This document shows, piece by piece, positions 53,824 to 63,744 of a stretch of 64,000 nucleotides of DNA. Source of the stretch: Planomicrobium sp. CPCC 101110 (lineage in GTDB: Bacteria; Bacillota; Bacilli; Bacillales_A; Planococcaceae). Position 1 is the stretch's first letter; each line of letters opens with the position of its first letter. The DNA lies in NCBI RefSeq assembly GCF_007859395.1, contig NZ_VOHD01000003.1:1037028-1101027 (forward strand). Direction: 5' to 3'. A model generated the notes under the pieces. It was not told the DNA's origin. It searched no databases and saw only the letters and a list, made by a program, of their open reading frames with translations. Made by a program: the position numbers and the translations under genes.

Positions 53824-54672
53824 TTATTCGTAATAGCCTTCTGTCGATTTCCGGAACCCCTTGAACTGTTCGGCATCGTGGCCAAACCAGACATCCGAGT
53901 TTGTTTCATTGGCGATTCGGCGGATTTTCTCCACGGTGGAACTGTAACCGACAGAATCGTATAAAATTCCTGGCGGCCGGATTGGAGGACCATAGCTTTC
54001 AGCCGTATAAATGGCATCGGATGCCAGGATTATACCGCCAGTTTCAGGCATATTGATCTGAAGGCCGAGCATGCCCCAAGCATGGCCGCTTCCAAAATTC
54101 AACAGATGGATGCCTTCTGCCAGCTTCAGCCCGTCTTCAGTCCGTTTGACGGTTTTCCATTGGAGATTGTTTTTAATCCAGGCATCGATATCGCCCCATA
54201 TGTAAGCGCCTTCCTTCTGGTTGCGGGCGTAAGTCTGCAGAGCTCCATTCAGTTCATCTTCATGAACAATGATTGTTGCGTTGGTGAAAAGTTCGAGACA
54301 ACCTGCGTGGTCTAGGTGGAGGTGGGAAGCTACGACATATTTGATGTCTTCCGGCCGGACATTCAATTCTTCCAAACGGTGGTGCAAATAGCATTCTTCC
54401 GGCATGTCTATTGGAAACAGGGATTGAGTAGCCTTTCCCCAGCGGCCGTTGGGGCCCATTGCTTCTGGATTGCATGCTGTATCAAACAGTATTTTGCCTT
54501 CGGGATGATCGATCAGTACCGTATAGACTGGAAAAGTCACCATTTCGCTAGGCGGATTAGGGTTTTCGACGCTTGCCGGATTATGCATGGAAATCAAATA
54601 GTTCTTGTCCATGCTCAGTGTGCCATTGTCCATAACATACAATTTTGGATTCGCCTTCAGTATTCCTGTCAT
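53824..54672 (-). CDS. AttM/AiiA-like lactonase (metallo-beta-lactamase fold)
   Basis: 282 aa. The zinc motif HxHxDH occurs in SHLHLDHAG (about 116-121), with further ligands in GSGHAWG, ASDAIYT and FGHDAEQF, the AHL-lactonase pattern. Similar in opening and layout to AttM/BlcC, which opens acyl-homoserine lactones and gamma-butyrolactone. No signal peptide. AAGGAGGAG before the ATG. First gene of a two-gene operon with the iron alcohol dehydrogenase. Confidence 0.85.
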   Translation of the reverse strand: MTGILKANPKLYVMDNGTLSMDKNYLISMHNPASVENPNPPSEMVTFPVYTVLIDHPEGKILFDTACNPEAMGPNGRWGKATQSLFPIDMPEECYLHHRLEELNVRPEDIKYVVASHLHLDHAGCLELFTNATIIVHEDELNGALQTYARNQKEGAYIWGDIDAWIKNNLQWKTVKRTEDGLKLAEGIHLLNFGSGHAWGMLGLQINMPETGGIILASDAIYTAESYGPPIRPPGILYDSVGYSSTVEKIRRIANETNSDVWFGHDAEQFKGFRKSTEGYYE

Positions 54673-54699
54673 TCTTTCTCCTCCTTTCAGAATGATTTC

Positions 54700-54729
54700 A
54701 TGATATCATAATTTTCTGATAACCAGAAA
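54700..54729. promoter_or_regulatory. Inverted repeats upstream of the lactonase operon
   Basis: ATGATATCAT (54700-54709) is a perfect 10-bp palindrome, and TTTCTG-N5-CAGAAA (54713-54729) is a second repeat, 28-57 bases ahead of the lactonase start. Possible operator; no regulator gene is adjacent. Confidence 0.35.
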
Positions 54730-54741
54730 GGTTAAAAGGCA

Positions 54742-54773
54742 GAAAAAAACCGTTTGAGAAAAAACTCAAACGG
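54742..54773 (-). terminator. Terminator of aspartokinase
   Basis: CCGTTTGAG/CTCAAACGG stem followed on the minus strand by a run of seven T. Confidence 0.88.
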
Positions 54774-54776
54774 CTA

Positions 54777-56144
54777 TCAATGGATATAAGCGGGAGAGAA
54801 GAATTCCTTATATAATTCTTTAAGAATTTTCTCTTCATCGTGCTTTAAAACACCAAATACAAGGCTGACTTCGGACGATCCCTGATTGATCATTTCAATG
54901 TTGGCGCCAGTCCGGGCTATGGCATCAGTGGCACGGGCAGCAAGCCCGACTGTATGATTCATGCCTTCTCCGACAAGCACCACCATGGAGAATCCTCCGC
55001 GGATATGGACATCGTCTGCTTCCAATTCGGTTTTCACCCGGTTTATGATCCGTTCTTCTTTATCGGCAGCCAGCTGATGGTTGCGCAAAATGACTGAAAG
55101 ATTGTCAATTCCTGAAGGGATGTGTTCGTAAGAGATTTCTTCGTCTTCAAGGATCTGCAGCAGCTTTCGCCCGAATCCGATTTCACGGTTCATCAAATAT
55201 TTACTGACATAAAGAGTCGAAAATCCGTCGGCGGCCGATATGCCAGTAACAGGATTTTGGGAATGGCTTCTTTCGGCAACAATCATTGTGCCAGGAGCAT
55301 CAGGATTGTTTGTGTTTTTGATGCATACCGGTATGGCTTCTTTGAAAGCCGGCATCAGTGCTTCGTCATGAAAAACAGAAAAACCGGCATAGGAAAGTTC
55401 CCTCATTTCCCGGTATGTCATTTGCTGGATCTCGATTGGATTTTCAACGATTTTCGGATTTGCCGCAAAGACGCAATCGACATCTGTAAAGTTTTCATAT
55501 AATTCGGCTTTCACAGCTGCAGCTAGAATCGACCCAGTAATGTCGGAACCGCCGCGTTCGAATGTCCGCAAGGCTCCAGTTTCTGTGAAACCGAAAAATC
55601 CCGGGAAAACGCAGATGCTTTCTTTCTGTCGCAAAGAAGCCAGACGGCCGTAAGATTGAGGCAACACCCGTGCCCGTTCAGGAAAATCGGAAAGCAGAAG
55701 CCCGGCTTCCTGTGGATTTATGTACTCCGAGCCCATTCCCATATCATTAAGATAAGCTGCGAGCACTCTTGCTGAATTATCTTCTCCGCCCGCTTTCAAA
55801 CGGTCGGAAAACAGCACAGGATTGGACGTGTCTGAAGAAAGGCGTTCGAGAAAATCTTGTTTGACCGTAGCCATGACGCCATCTTCAAGTCCCAATTCAT
55901 CTGTAATCTGCTTGTATCTTTCCAGAACCTTGGCAAGCGGTCCGTCAATATCTGCGCCTGCAAGGGCAGCAGAAGAAAGAGTGATCAACAAATCAGTGAC
56001 TTTTGTGTCGCCATCGTACCGTTTTCCCGGAGCGGATACGACAACAATTTTTCTGGATTTGTCTTTACGGATGATGTTTGCGACTTTTTCGAGCTGTTGA
56101 GCACTTGCAAGAGAAGTTCCGCCAAATTTGCACACTTTCATCAT
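54777..56144 (-). CDS. thrD: Aspartate kinase, monofunctional class III type (ThrD/YclM-like)
   Basis: About 456 aa. First enzyme of the aspartate pathway. Kinase domain: KFGGTSLAS at the N-terminus, VVVSAPGKR, and FERGGSDITGSILAAAV. C-terminal tandem ACT domains (about 305-455) include HIPSGIDNLSV and INQGSSEVSLVFGV for feedback control. Length matches B. subtilis YclM (454 aa). The start lies at 56144 or 56141 (two consecutive ATGs; homologues begin MKV); the frame opens at 56159. Divergent from hom-thrC-thrB. Confidence 0.9.
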   Translation of the reverse strand: MMKVCKFGGTSLASAQQLEKVANIIRKDKSRKIVVVSAPGKRYDGDTKVTDLLITLSSAALAGADIDGPLAKVLERYKQITDELGLEDGVMATVKQDFLERLSSDTSNPVLFSDRLKAGGEDNSARVLAAYLNDMGMGSEYINPQEAGLLLSDFPERARVLPQSYGRLASLRQKESICVFPGFFGFTETGALRTFERGGSDITGSILAAAVKAELYENFTDVDCVFAANPKIVENPIEIQQMTYREMRELSYAGFSVFHDEALMPAFKEAIPVCIKNTNNPDAPGTMIVAERSHSQNPVTGISAADGFSTLYVSKYLMNREIGFGRKLLQILEDEEISYEHIPSGIDNLSVILRNHQLAADKEERIINRVKTELEADDVHIRGGFSMVVLVGEGMNHTVGLAARATDAIARTGANIEMINQGSSEVSLVFGVLKHDEEKILKELYKEFFSPAYIH

Positions 56145-56175
56145 ATCAAATCCCATCATGTAAATTCTTTAAGGG

Positions 56176-56204
56176 TTGTTTTAATTGGAAGACAATACTA
56201 TAAT
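56176..56204 (+). promoter_or_regulatory. Promoter of hom-thrC-thrB
   Basis: TTGTTT (56176-56181) and a perfect TATAAT (56199-56204) with a 17-base spacer. Transcription would begin near 56211, 50 bases before hom. Confidence 0.75.
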
Positions 56205-56230
56205 GTCTCTATGCAACAAACAACTGTATT

Positions 56231-56241
56231 TACACAGTGTA
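56231..56241. promoter_or_regulatory. Operator-like palindrome in the hom leader
   Basis: TACACAGTGTA is an 11-bp palindrome about 20 bases downstream of the predicted transcription start and 22 bases before the hom ATG. It suits a repressor site; the protein is unknown (ThrR-type control is known for B. subtilis hom). Confidence 0.4.
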
Positions 56242-56263
56242 CAAAGTTTAGGAGGAGTCGTCA

Positions 56264-57556
56264 ATGCACAATGAGATTTCAATCGGATTATTAGGTTTGG
56301 GAACGGTCGGCAGCGGAGTGGCTACAATTCTGCAACAGCATCAGGAAGATCTGCGCCATAAACTAGGGACCCAAGTCACCATCAAAAAAGTTCTAGTTAA
56401 GGATACCACGAAAGAGCGGGTTTCCCCCTTGGATTCAAGCATTTTCACCGATAATATTGAAGAAGTGCTAAATGATCCTTCTTTGGATATTATTGTGGAA
56501 GTGATGGGAGGCATGGATGGAGCAAAACAAGCGATTGAAAGTGCGTTGCGTGCAGGCAAGCAAGTAGTCACAGCTAATAAGGACGTCATGGCTGAACACG
56601 GCCACGAGTTGCTGAAATTAGCTGATGAACAAAAATGCGATTTGTTCTACGAAGCCAGTGTGGCAGGCGGCATACCGATCATCCGGACTTTAGAGGATGG
56701 CTTGGCATCAGATCGGATTGCCGGATTGATGGGCATCGTCAACGGCACCACAAATTTCATCTTAACAAAAATGAAACAGGAAAATATGAGCTATGAAGAA
56801 GCGCTGGCGAAAGCTACCGAACTTGGTTTTGCAGAAGCAGACCCTTCCTCCGACGTAGACGGATGGGACGCAGCCCGCAAAATGGTCATTTTATCTTCTC
56901 TTGCTTTTTCAACAGAAGTCGGTTTAGAAGATGTGCTGGTCCGGAGCATGAAGGAAATTCAGGCGGGCGACCTTCAAATCGCTGAAGGATTCGGCTATAC
57001 GATCAAGATGGTCGGATCCTCGAAAAAAGACGAAGATGGCATTGAAGTGGCTGTCGAGCCGATTCTCCTGCCGAATTTGCACCCGCTCGCTTCTGTCAAT
57101 AATGAGTTTAATGCTGTATACATATACGGTGAAGCGGTAGGGGAGACGATGCTATATGGACCAGGCGCCGGCTCGCTTCCTACAGCTACTTCTGTTGTTT
57201 CCGATATCATTGCGGCTTGCCGGAATCTTCTGCTTGAAGTGAATGGCAAACGATTGCATGCGGCCCAGCATGCCCTTATCATAAAAGAAGAGAAGTTCCG
57301 TTTCGCCAAATACTTGCATCGTTTGCTCGTCAACGATGAAGTCGGCGTGTTAACACAGCTGACGGCGATATACAGCAAGCACGGAGCAAGCCTTCAATCG
57401 GTCATGCAGCATCCTGTGGAAAAAGATGGTCAGGCAGAGATTGTGTTGCTGACTCACAAGATTTCGCGTGAGCAGCATCTAAACGTTATTAACGATATCA
57501 AAGGCTTGGCAAGCGTAATCAGCCATTACCGAATCGAAGGGGAGAGTTCTATATGA
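56264..57556 (+). CDS. hom: Homoserine dehydrogenase
   Basis: 430 aa, the same size class as B. subtilis Hom. NAD(P)-binding [13 protein letters not shown], catalytic-domain signature [34 protein letters not shown], and a C-terminal ACT domain (about 350-430) for threonine feedback. Reduces aspartate semialdehyde to homoserine. AGGAGG precedes the ATG; the stop overlaps thrC by ATGA. Confidence 0.96.
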   Translation: MHNEISIGLLGLGTVGSGVATILQQHQEDLRHKLGTQVTIKKVLVKDTTKERVSPLDSSIFTDNIEEVLNDPSLDIIVEVMGGMDGAKQAIESALRAGKQVVTANKDVMAEHGHELLKLADEQKCDLFYEASVAGGIPIIRTLEDGLASDRIAGLMGIVNGTTNFILTKMKQENMSYEEALAKATELGFAEADPSSDVDGWDAARKMVILSSLAFSTEVGLEDVLVRSMKEIQAGDLQIAEGFGYTIKMVGSSKKDEDGIEVAVEPILLPNLHPLASVNNEFNAVYIYGEAVGETMLYGPGAGSLPTATSVVSDIIAACRNLLLEVNGKRLHAAQHALIIKEEKFRFAKYLHRLLVNDEVGVLTQLTAIYSKHGASLQSVMQHPVEKDGQAEIVLLTHKISREQHLNVINDIKGLASVISHYRIEGESSI

Positions 57557-58614
57557 ATTGGCCGGGATTGATTGAACAGTATAAAGAATGGCTTCCGGTA
57601 ACGGAAAAAACGCCTGCATTGACTTTGCAGGAAGGCAATACGCCGCTGGTGCATCTGGAAAAACTATCCGAAAAATGGGGCATCAATCTCCATGTGAAGT
57701 TAGAGGGCGCCAATCCTACCGGATCTTTCAAGGATCGGGGCATGGTCATGGCGGTCGCAAAAGCGAAAGAAGAAGGGAAAACGATTCTGGTTTGTGCGTC
57801 AACTGGCAATACTTCCGCTTCCGCGGCAGCTTACGGGGCCAGAGCGGGGATGCGGACAATTGTCGTCATTCCGGAAGGGCGCATCGCCCTCGGGAAATTG
57901 GCACAGGCAAAAATGTACGGAGCGGAAATCTTAGCGATCAAAGGCAATTTTGACGAAGCATTGAAAATGGTCCGTGAAGTTGGACAAGAAGCAGGCATCG
58001 CCTTAGTCAATTCTGTTAATCCTTACCGTTTGGAAGGTCAGAAAACAATCGCCTTTGAAATCATTGACCAGCTCGGAAGCGTACCGGATGTTCTTGCGCT
58101 TCCGGTCGGCAACGCCGGCAATATATCTGCCAACTGGAAAGGCTTTACTGAATACGCCGATAAATACGGCGGGAAACGCCCATCATTGCTGGGTGTCCAA
58201 GCCGCTGGAGCAGCTCCGATCGTCAACAATGCGGTTGTGGAAAATCCGGAAACAGTGGCTACAGCCATACGGATCGGAAACCCAGCGAGCTGGCAGCTGG
58301 CGCTTGATGCATTGGATCAGTCGGACGGTTCGATTCTGGCTGTTACAGACGAAGAAATCTTGGAGGCCTATCAATTGCTTGCTTCTCACGAAGGGGTCTT
58401 CGCGGAGCCTGCATCATGCGCTTCGATTGCGGGGTTGAAAAAGCAAGTGGAAAGCGGCAAGGTGAAAAAAGGGGCTTCCGTAGTCGCCATACTTACAGGC
58501 AATGGTTTGAAAGACCCTGAAACCGCCATTTCGGTAAATGAACACAAAGCGCAGCTGGTCCCTGAAGACATGGAGCGTTTTTGGCAATCCTTAAAAGAAG
58601 GCGTCAAGCTATGA
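57553..58614 (+). CDS. thrC: Threonine synthase
   Basis: 353 aa short-form threonine synthase. PLP lysine in [10 protein letters not shown] (about residue 61), phosphate-binding [15 protein letters not shown] and the glycine-rich LPVGNAGNI. Converts O-phosphohomoserine to threonine. Overlaps hom by four bases and thrB by four bases, giving tight coupling. Confidence 0.96.
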   Translation: MNWPGLIEQYKEWLPVTEKTPALTLQEGNTPLVHLEKLSEKWGINLHVKLEGANPTGSFKDRGMVMAVAKAKEEGKTILVCASTGNTSASAAAYGARAGMRTIVVIPEGRIALGKLAQAKMYGAEILAIKGNFDEALKMVREVGQEAGIALVNSVNPYRLEGQKTIAFEIIDQLGSVPDVLALPVGNAGNISANWKGFTEYADKYGGKRPSLLGVQAAGAAPIVNNAVVENPETVATAIRIGNPASWQLALDALDQSDGSILAVTDEEILEAYQLLASHEGVFAEPASCASIAGLKKQVESGKVKKGASVVAILTGNGLKDPETAISVNEHKAQLVPEDMERFWQSLKEGVKL

Positions 58615-59516
58615 GCTGGAAAGAGTTTTCAGTAACGGTCCCAGCTTCGACCGCTAACCTCGGGCCAGGGTTTGACTCTATCGGCCTTGCGCTTGATTTG
58701 CATTTGACGGTTGATGTTTTGAATGCCGATGAATGGTCCATCGAATATAAGCAAAAAGACTATCAGACGCTATCCGGCATTTCGGATAATTTGATCCTGC
58801 AAGCTGCAAAAATGACAGCCCGGCAAGCCGGCCGTCAGCTGCCGGCTGCCAGACTTCTGGTCGATACAGACATTCCGCTCGGCCGGGGGCTTGGAAGCAG
58901 CGCGTCAGCTATTGCGGCTGGAATAGAAATAGCAGACCGCTTATTGGACCTTGGTATGCCGATGCAGGAAAAGGTGAAGATCGGCAGTAAAATGGAAGGG
59001 CATCCGGATAATATATCCGCATCTTTTCTTGGTGGCCTGACGATTTCTTATTTTGAAGGGGAAGAACTGGAAATAGTGCACATCCCGGAAACGGAAATCG
59101 GTGTGATTATCCTTGTGCCGCCAGAGCAGTTCCTGACGGCTGAGGCACGCAGCCTGCTCCCGCTTTCGCTGGAATATCCGGCGGCGGTTCGCGGCAGTGC
59201 AGCGAGCAATGTGCTATCAGCTGCACTTGCAAAAGGAGACTGGGAGAAGGCAGGCAAAATGATGCAAAGAGATGAGTTTCATGAGCCATACCGCAAAGGC
59301 AGGTTCATCGATTTTGACAAAATCCAAAACGCATGCCAGGCAAACGGGGCATATGGATCGGCCATCAGCGGAGCCGGCCCTTCGTTGTTCATTGCTGTTC
59401 CAAAAGGGCAGGAAAAAGAAATAGGGGATAAATTGAAAGAGGAATTTCCTAACTACGAATGCCTTGTAACCCAGCCGGCTTCTTCAGGTATACAAATCAG
59501 CGAAAAAGTTATGTAA
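58611..59516 (+). CDS. thrB: Homoserine kinase
   Basis: 301 aa GHMP kinase. N-terminal [22 protein letters not shown]-loop [16 protein letters not shown] and C-terminal [13 protein letters not shown]. Phosphorylates homoserine for thrC. The ATG at 58611 overlaps the thrC stop (ATGA); upstream in-frame codons lie within thrC and have no homology. Confidence 0.96.
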   Translation: MSWKEFSVTVPASTANLGPGFDSIGLALDLHLTVDVLNADEWSIEYKQKDYQTLSGISDNLILQAAKMTARQAGRQLPAARLLVDTDIPLGRGLGSSASAIAAGIEIADRLLDLGMPMQEKVKIGSKMEGHPDNISASFLGGLTISYFEGEELEIVHIPETEIGVIILVPPEQFLTAEARSLLPLSLEYPAAVRGSAASNVLSAALAKGDWEKAGKMMQRDEFHEPYRKGRFIDFDKIQNACQANGAYGSAISGAGPSLFIAVPKGQEKEIGDKLKEEFPNYECLVTQPASSGIQISEKVM

Positions 59517-59524
59517 AGCCATAG

Positions 59525-59560
59525 AAAAAGGTACAGGAATAGATTTCCTGTACCTTTTTT
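59525..59560. terminator. Terminator between thrB and the SSADH gene
   Basis: AAAGGTACAGGAA/TTCCTGTACCTTT stem with a short loop and T-run; A-tract on the other side allows use by the convergent gene. Confidence 0.92.
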
Positions 59561-59569
59561 GTGCAGTTT

Positions 59570-60994
59570 TTATAATTTGATGGAAACATATTTGGTTTCC
59601 AGGAAAGCTTCCAATCCTTCCTGTCCGCCTTCGCGGCCGATGCCGCTTTCTTTCATCCCGCCAAAAGGAGCCTGTGCAGTGGAAGGGGCGCCGTCGTTCC
59701 AGCCGACAATGCCGTATTCCAGATTCTCGGCGATATAAGTTCCGCGGGACAGGCTGTCCGTAAAGAAATAAGCTGCGAGTCCAAAGCGCGTGTCATTCGC
59801 TAATCGTATCGCTTCTTCATCGGTATCAAATGCCATGATCGGTGCAACCGGCCCGAATGTCTCCTCATTCATGACGAGCATATCCTGAGTGGCGTTGACA
59901 AGTACAGTCGGATTGTAGAAAAAAGCGCCATTTTCAGCTTTGCCGTCTCCGCCCACTAGAACTTTTGCGCCTTTTTGGACCGCATCCTGAACATGGCGTT
60001 CCGATTTTTCATATCCATCCTGGTCAACAAGCGGACCAATCTGAACGCCTTCGTCCATGCCATTGCCGACTTTCAATTTGGCAGCCGCTTCTTGCAGCCG
60101 TTTCGAAAACTCTTCCACAATACTCTTTTGGACATAAATCCGGTTGCCGCAGACACAGGTTTGGCCGGCGTTCCGGAATTTCGACGCCATGACACCTTCA
60201 ACCGCCAGATCCATGTTGGCGTCATCGCAAACAATGATTGGTGCATGGCCGCCAAGTTCCAAAGAGAGATTAAGCATGGAATCTGCACTTTGTTTCATCA
60301 GTTCTTTGCCGATTTCAGTAGAACCTGTAAAAGTCAGTTTGCGGACAGCGGGGTGGCTTGTGAAAACTTTGCCGATTTTGCTGGCACTGCCAGTCACAAG
60401 ATTGATGACGCCTTTTGGAAAACCGGCTTCTTCTGCAAGTTCATACATGCGAACTGCAGTCAAAGGGGTCAGTTTTGCAGGTTTTGCAACAAATGTGCAG
60501 CCAGCAGCTAAAGCAGGCGCCATTTTTCTCGCCATCATGGCTGCAGGGAAGTTCCATGGTGTGATGGATACGACAACACCGACCGGCTGCTTCAAGACTT
60601 GAATCCGTTTACCTTCTTTTGTTGCTGGAACAAGACGCCCGTAAGAACGTTTTGCTTCTTCCGCAAACCAGGATATAAAAGAAGCGGAGTATTCGATTTC
60701 ACCAATCGATTCGGCCAAAGGTTTCCCCATTTCCTTGGTCATGATTTCGGCCACTTCTTGTTTGTGCTCTATCAAAAGATCATGCCATTTCATCAAAAGG
60801 GACGCGCGTTCATAGACTGTAGTTTTCGACCAGGCGGTAAAAGCGGTTGAGGCTGCTTCAACGGCAGCGGTCGCTTCTTCCTCGCCGCCATTCGGAATCG
60901 TGCCGAATTTTTCCCCGGTTGCCGGATTCGTGACATCAATGACCCCGTTTCCTGAAGTTGACCATTCCCCGTTAATATAGTGTTTTCCTTCCAC
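59570..60994 (-). CDS. gabD: Succinate-semialdehyde dehydrogenase (GabD-like)
   Basis: 474 aa aldehyde dehydrogenase. Catalytic Cys280 in GQTCVCGNR, general base Glu246 in LELGGHAP, cofactor loops TPWNFP and FTGSTEIGK, and FGPVAP. The CVC motif and length are typical of SSADH. Converts succinate semialdehyde to succinate. Start is GTG at 60994 with AAGGAGGAG seven bases upstream. With the lactonase and Fe-ADH at 52-55 kb it would complete lactone to succinate conversion. Confidence 0.88.
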   Translation of the reverse strand: MEGKHYINGEWSTSGNGVIDVTNPATGEKFGTIPNGGEEEATAAVEAASTAFTAWSKTTVYERASLLMKWHDLLIEHKQEVAEIMTKEMGKPLAESIGEIEYSASFISWFAEEAKRSYGRLVPATKEGKRIQVLKQPVGVVVSITPWNFPAAMMARKMAPALAAGCTFVAKPAKLTPLTAVRMYELAEEAGFPKGVINLVTGSASKIGKVFTSHPAVRKLTFTGSTEIGKELMKQSADSMLNLSLELGGHAPIIVCDDANMDLAVEGVMASKFRNAGQTCVCGNRIYVQKSIVEEFSKRLQEAAAKLKVGNGMDEGVQIGPLVDQDGYEKSERHVQDAVQKGAKVLVGGDGKAENGAFFYNPTVLVNATQDMLVMNEETFGPVAPIMAFDTDEEAIRLANDTRFGLAAYFFTDSLSRGTYIAENLEYGIVGWNDGAPSTAQAPFGGMKESGIGREGGQEGLEAFLETKYVSIKL

Positions 60995-61089
60995 CTTGCA
61001 ACTCCTCCTTCAAATAAATTATTATCCTAATTCACGTACCTCTAAGATAGAATCCGTAAACGCTGAAAGAGCCGAATAAAGAAAAGACG

Positions 61090-61107
61090 AATATTTTTAA
61101 AAATATT
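61090..61107. promoter_or_regulatory. 18-bp AT palindrome upstream of the SSADH gene
   Basis: AATATTTTTAAAAATATT is a perfect palindrome about 95 bases before the SSADH start, in a 338-base divergent gap. A possible repressor or CodY-like site; AT content makes chance occurrence plausible. Confidence 0.35.
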
Positions 61108-61157
61108 TCACGGTTTCAAAAAAAATCCTCATCTCATAAATATGCAATATATAGCGT

Positions 61158-61172
61158 TTGTTAACGGTTTCA
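61158..61172. promoter_or_regulatory. cre-like site in the SSADH/transporter divergent region
   Basis: TTGTTAACGGTTTCA matches the cre consensus WTGNAANCGNWNNCW at all fixed positions but one. CcpA control of one or both divergent units is possible. No clear promoter was identified in the rest of the gap (60995-61332). Confidence 0.4.
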
Positions 61173-61332
61173 TAAGTTAGTATAGGATTCATAATATACC
61201 ATGATTTCTAAATTGTCATTTTATTCTATTTATAAAGAAACTTAACTGTGATATTATTATTCAATCACTTTACCACAATAGAAAAAAGTGAAGAAAATAG
61301 AAAACAGTCATGGGAAAGAGGAGGAAGAAAAA

Positions 61333-62529
61333 ATGGCTCCGATGCTAGCTTTTTCGATTTTGGTCTTAATTTTATTTATTGGGGAACTTGTCTCTGTCCG
61401 AACGCGGGCATGGATTCCATCCATGTTCATAAGTGCTATTTTGTTCTTGATAGGATATTGGACATTCTTTCCGGCAGACATCGTTTCATTGGCGGGAGTT
61501 CCGCCTGCGGTAGCAACGCTCCTAATTTATTTATTGATCACTAATATGGGTACGTTATTATCGCTTAACGAGCTAAAAGCTCAGTGGAGAACCATTCTAA
61601 TTGCACTGGCAGGGATTGCTGGTATTGTAGCAGCATTATTCAGTATCGGTACACTGCTGTTCGACTTCCAAACGGTTGTAGTTGCGATTCCGCCATTGGT
61701 TGGCGGTGTAGTTTCGGCTTTGATCATGTCGGAAGGAGCGGAAGCTGCCGGATTGCCGACTTTGGCGGTCTTTGCAATTGTCATCTACGTTATGCAAGGT
61801 TTCGCCGGATATCCGCTGACTTCTATCATGCTGAAAAAAGAAGGCAAAAGCTTGCTGAAAAAATACCGCAACAATGAACTGACGGAGCGGAAGTTGGTTG
61901 AAGAACAGCCCGCAACCCCTGAGCAGGAAGTGCGGGAGCCGAAAATGTTCGCAAGGATGCCAGAAAAGTACAACACAGACTTTTTCAAATTTACCCGCTT
62001 AGCATTTGTCGGTTATTTAGCCTATCTAGTTTCTACGCTATTAGCGCCTGTGGTTGAAATCAGCCCGTTCGTCCTTTGTTTGTTCTTTGGGGTAATCGGG
62101 CGCAGCATCGGATTTTTGGAGCGTCATCCACTGCAAAAGGCGAATGCTTTTGGATTCGCGATTATGGGGTTATTGCTGTTCATCTTCGATGGTTTGAAAA
62201 ATGCTACACCGAGCATGATGCTTGATATCGTCTATCCGCTTATTGCTTGTATCGTTATCGGCGTTGCAGGCATGTATGTTTTTTCCTTTATCATGGGGAA
62301 GATTCTGAAAGTAAGCAAAGAGATGGCATTTGCGGTATCTTTGACGGCCTTGTACGGTTTTCCGGCTGACTATATCATTACCGTAGAAGTCATTAATTCC
62401 TTAACAAAAGACGCAAGAGAGCGCGAAGTATTGATGAGCCATATGCTGCCTCCAATGCTAGTTGCCGGATTCATCACCGTTACTATCGTATCTGTCGTTC
62501 TTGCAGGTATCTTTGTCGGTTTCTTATAA
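61333..62529 (+). CDS. Polytopic membrane protein, probable carrier
   Basis: 398 aa with about ten membrane helices in two halves separated by a charged cytoplasmic loop (about 175-225, QPATPEQEVREP). GVVSALIMSEGAEAAGLPTLAVFA and a corresponding segment in the second half suggest an inverted-repeat secondary transporter of the glutamate:Na+ (GltS-like) kind. It precedes two M20 amidohydrolase genes, so it may import N-acyl or N-carbamoyl amino acids. The ATG at 61333 follows GAGGAGG; the frame opens at 61288. Confidence 0.65.
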   Translation: MAPMLAFSILVLILFIGELVSVRTRAWIPSMFISAILFLIGYWTFFPADIVSLAGVPPAVATLLIYLLITNMGTLLSLNELKAQWRTILIALAGIAGIVAALFSIGTLLFDFQTVVVAIPPLVGGVVSALIMSEGAEAAGLPTLAVFAIVIYVMQGFAGYPLTSIMLKKEGKSLLKKYRNNELTERKLVEEQPATPEQEVREPKMFARMPEKYNTDFFKFTRLAFVGYLAYLVSTLLAPVVEISPFVLCLFFGVIGRSIGFLERHPLQKANAFGFAIMGLLLFIFDGLKNATPSMMLDIVYPLIACIVIGVAGMYVFSFIMGKILKVSKEMAFAVSLTALYGFPADYIITVEVINSLTKDAREREVLMSHMLPPMLVAGFITVTIVSVVLAGIFVGFL

Positions 62530-62547
62530 AACGGGAGGGAATATAAC

Positions 62548-63744
62548 TTGATAAATGAAACAATAAAAAAAGTGGTAAAAGAGAATAGCGAAGAAATGAT
62601 CAGCATCCGCCAAAAACTCCACAGTGAGCCTGAATTATCATGGGAAGAATACAAAACTTCGCAGTATGTGTATGAGTATTTGCAGAAGCTCGGCATTGAA
62701 TGCCGTAAAACAGAACCTACAGGTGTCATCGGGGAACTGGCAGGCGGGAAGCCTGGCAAAACTGTAGCGCTCCGTGCAGATATGGATGCTTTGTCAGTGG
62801 AAGAGTTGAATGAAGACTTGCCATACAAATCCGGAGAAAAAGGAAAAATGCATGCGTGCGGGCATGATGCACATACAGCCATGCTTCTGGCTGCTGCCAA
62901 AGCTTTGGCGGAAGTGAAAGAAGATCTGCCAGGTACTGTACGTTTCATATTCCAGCCGGCGGAAGAAGTCGCAACAGGAGCCAAAGCGATGGTGGAGCAG
63001 GGAGCTGTAGAAGGCGCCGATAATGTTTTCGGCATCCATATTTGGTCCCAATCACCAACCCATAGCGTATCTTGCTCACCTGGTCCGTCTTTTGCATCAG
63101 CTGATATTTTCAAAGTGAACTTTAAAGGCAGAGGCGGGCACGGAGCGATGCCCCAAGCGTGCATTGATGCAGCAGTCATCGCTTCATCGTTCGTCATGAA
63201 TATACAGTCTGTAGTTTCCCGGACAATCGACCCGGCACAACCGGCAGTAATAACAGTTGGAAAGATGGTTGTCGGCACACGTTTTAATGTGATTGCTGAA
63301 AATGCGGAAATTGAAGGCACTGTGCGATGTTTCGATCCAGAGGTCCGCGACCATATTGAAAAACAGCTGCAAATTTATGCTGACCATACAGCTTCAGTTT
63401 ACGGGGGAACGGCCGAATTGGAATATATGCGAGGGACGCAGGCAGTCATCAATGGAACCGAAAGCGCTGAACTTGTACAGCAAGTCGCAGTTGAAGCATT
63501 TGGCGAAGACCGTTTGTATGATGAAAAGCCAACAATGGGCGGGGAAGATTTTTCCTTTTACTTGGATGAAGTGCCGGGCAGTTTTGCTCTTGTAGGCAGC
63601 GGCAATCCGGAAAAAGATACGGAATGGGCGCACCACCATGGCAAATTCAACGTTGACGAGGAAGCACTGGAAACCGGTGCTGAACTTTATGCCCAGTATG
63701 CTTGGGCTTACTTGACCAAACAGGAGGGACATGATGGCTTCTAA
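62548..63744 (+). CDS. M20 family aminoacylase/amidohydrolase
   Basis: 398 aa M20D peptidase-like hydrolase. Metal-binding motifs are ALRADMDAL, MHACGHDAHTA, QPAEEVATGAKAMVEQGA (catalytic Glu), and the terminal PTMGGEDFSFYL; the dimerisation domain is at about 180-300. The family removes acyl groups from N-acyl amino acids (AmaA, IAA-amino acid hydrolases). Start is TTG at 62548 after GGGAGGG. It overlaps the next M20 gene by about 11 bases. Confidence 0.9.
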   Translation: MINETIKKVVKENSEEMISIRQKLHSEPELSWEEYKTSQYVYEYLQKLGIECRKTEPTGVIGELAGGKPGKTVALRADMDALSVEELNEDLPYKSGEKGKMHACGHDAHTAMLLAAAKALAEVKEDLPGTVRFIFQPAEEVATGAKAMVEQGAVEGADNVFGIHIWSQSPTHSVSCSPGPSFASADIFKVNFKGRGGHGAMPQACIDAAVIASSFVMNIQSVVSRTIDPAQPAVITVGKMVVGTRFNVIAENAEIEGTVRCFDPEVRDHIEKQLQIYADHTASVYGGTAELEYMRGTQAVINGTESAELVQQVAVEAFGEDRLYDEKPTMGGEDFSFYLDEVPGSFALVGSGNPEKDTEWAHHHGKFNVDEEALETGAELYAQYAWAYLTKQEGHDGF

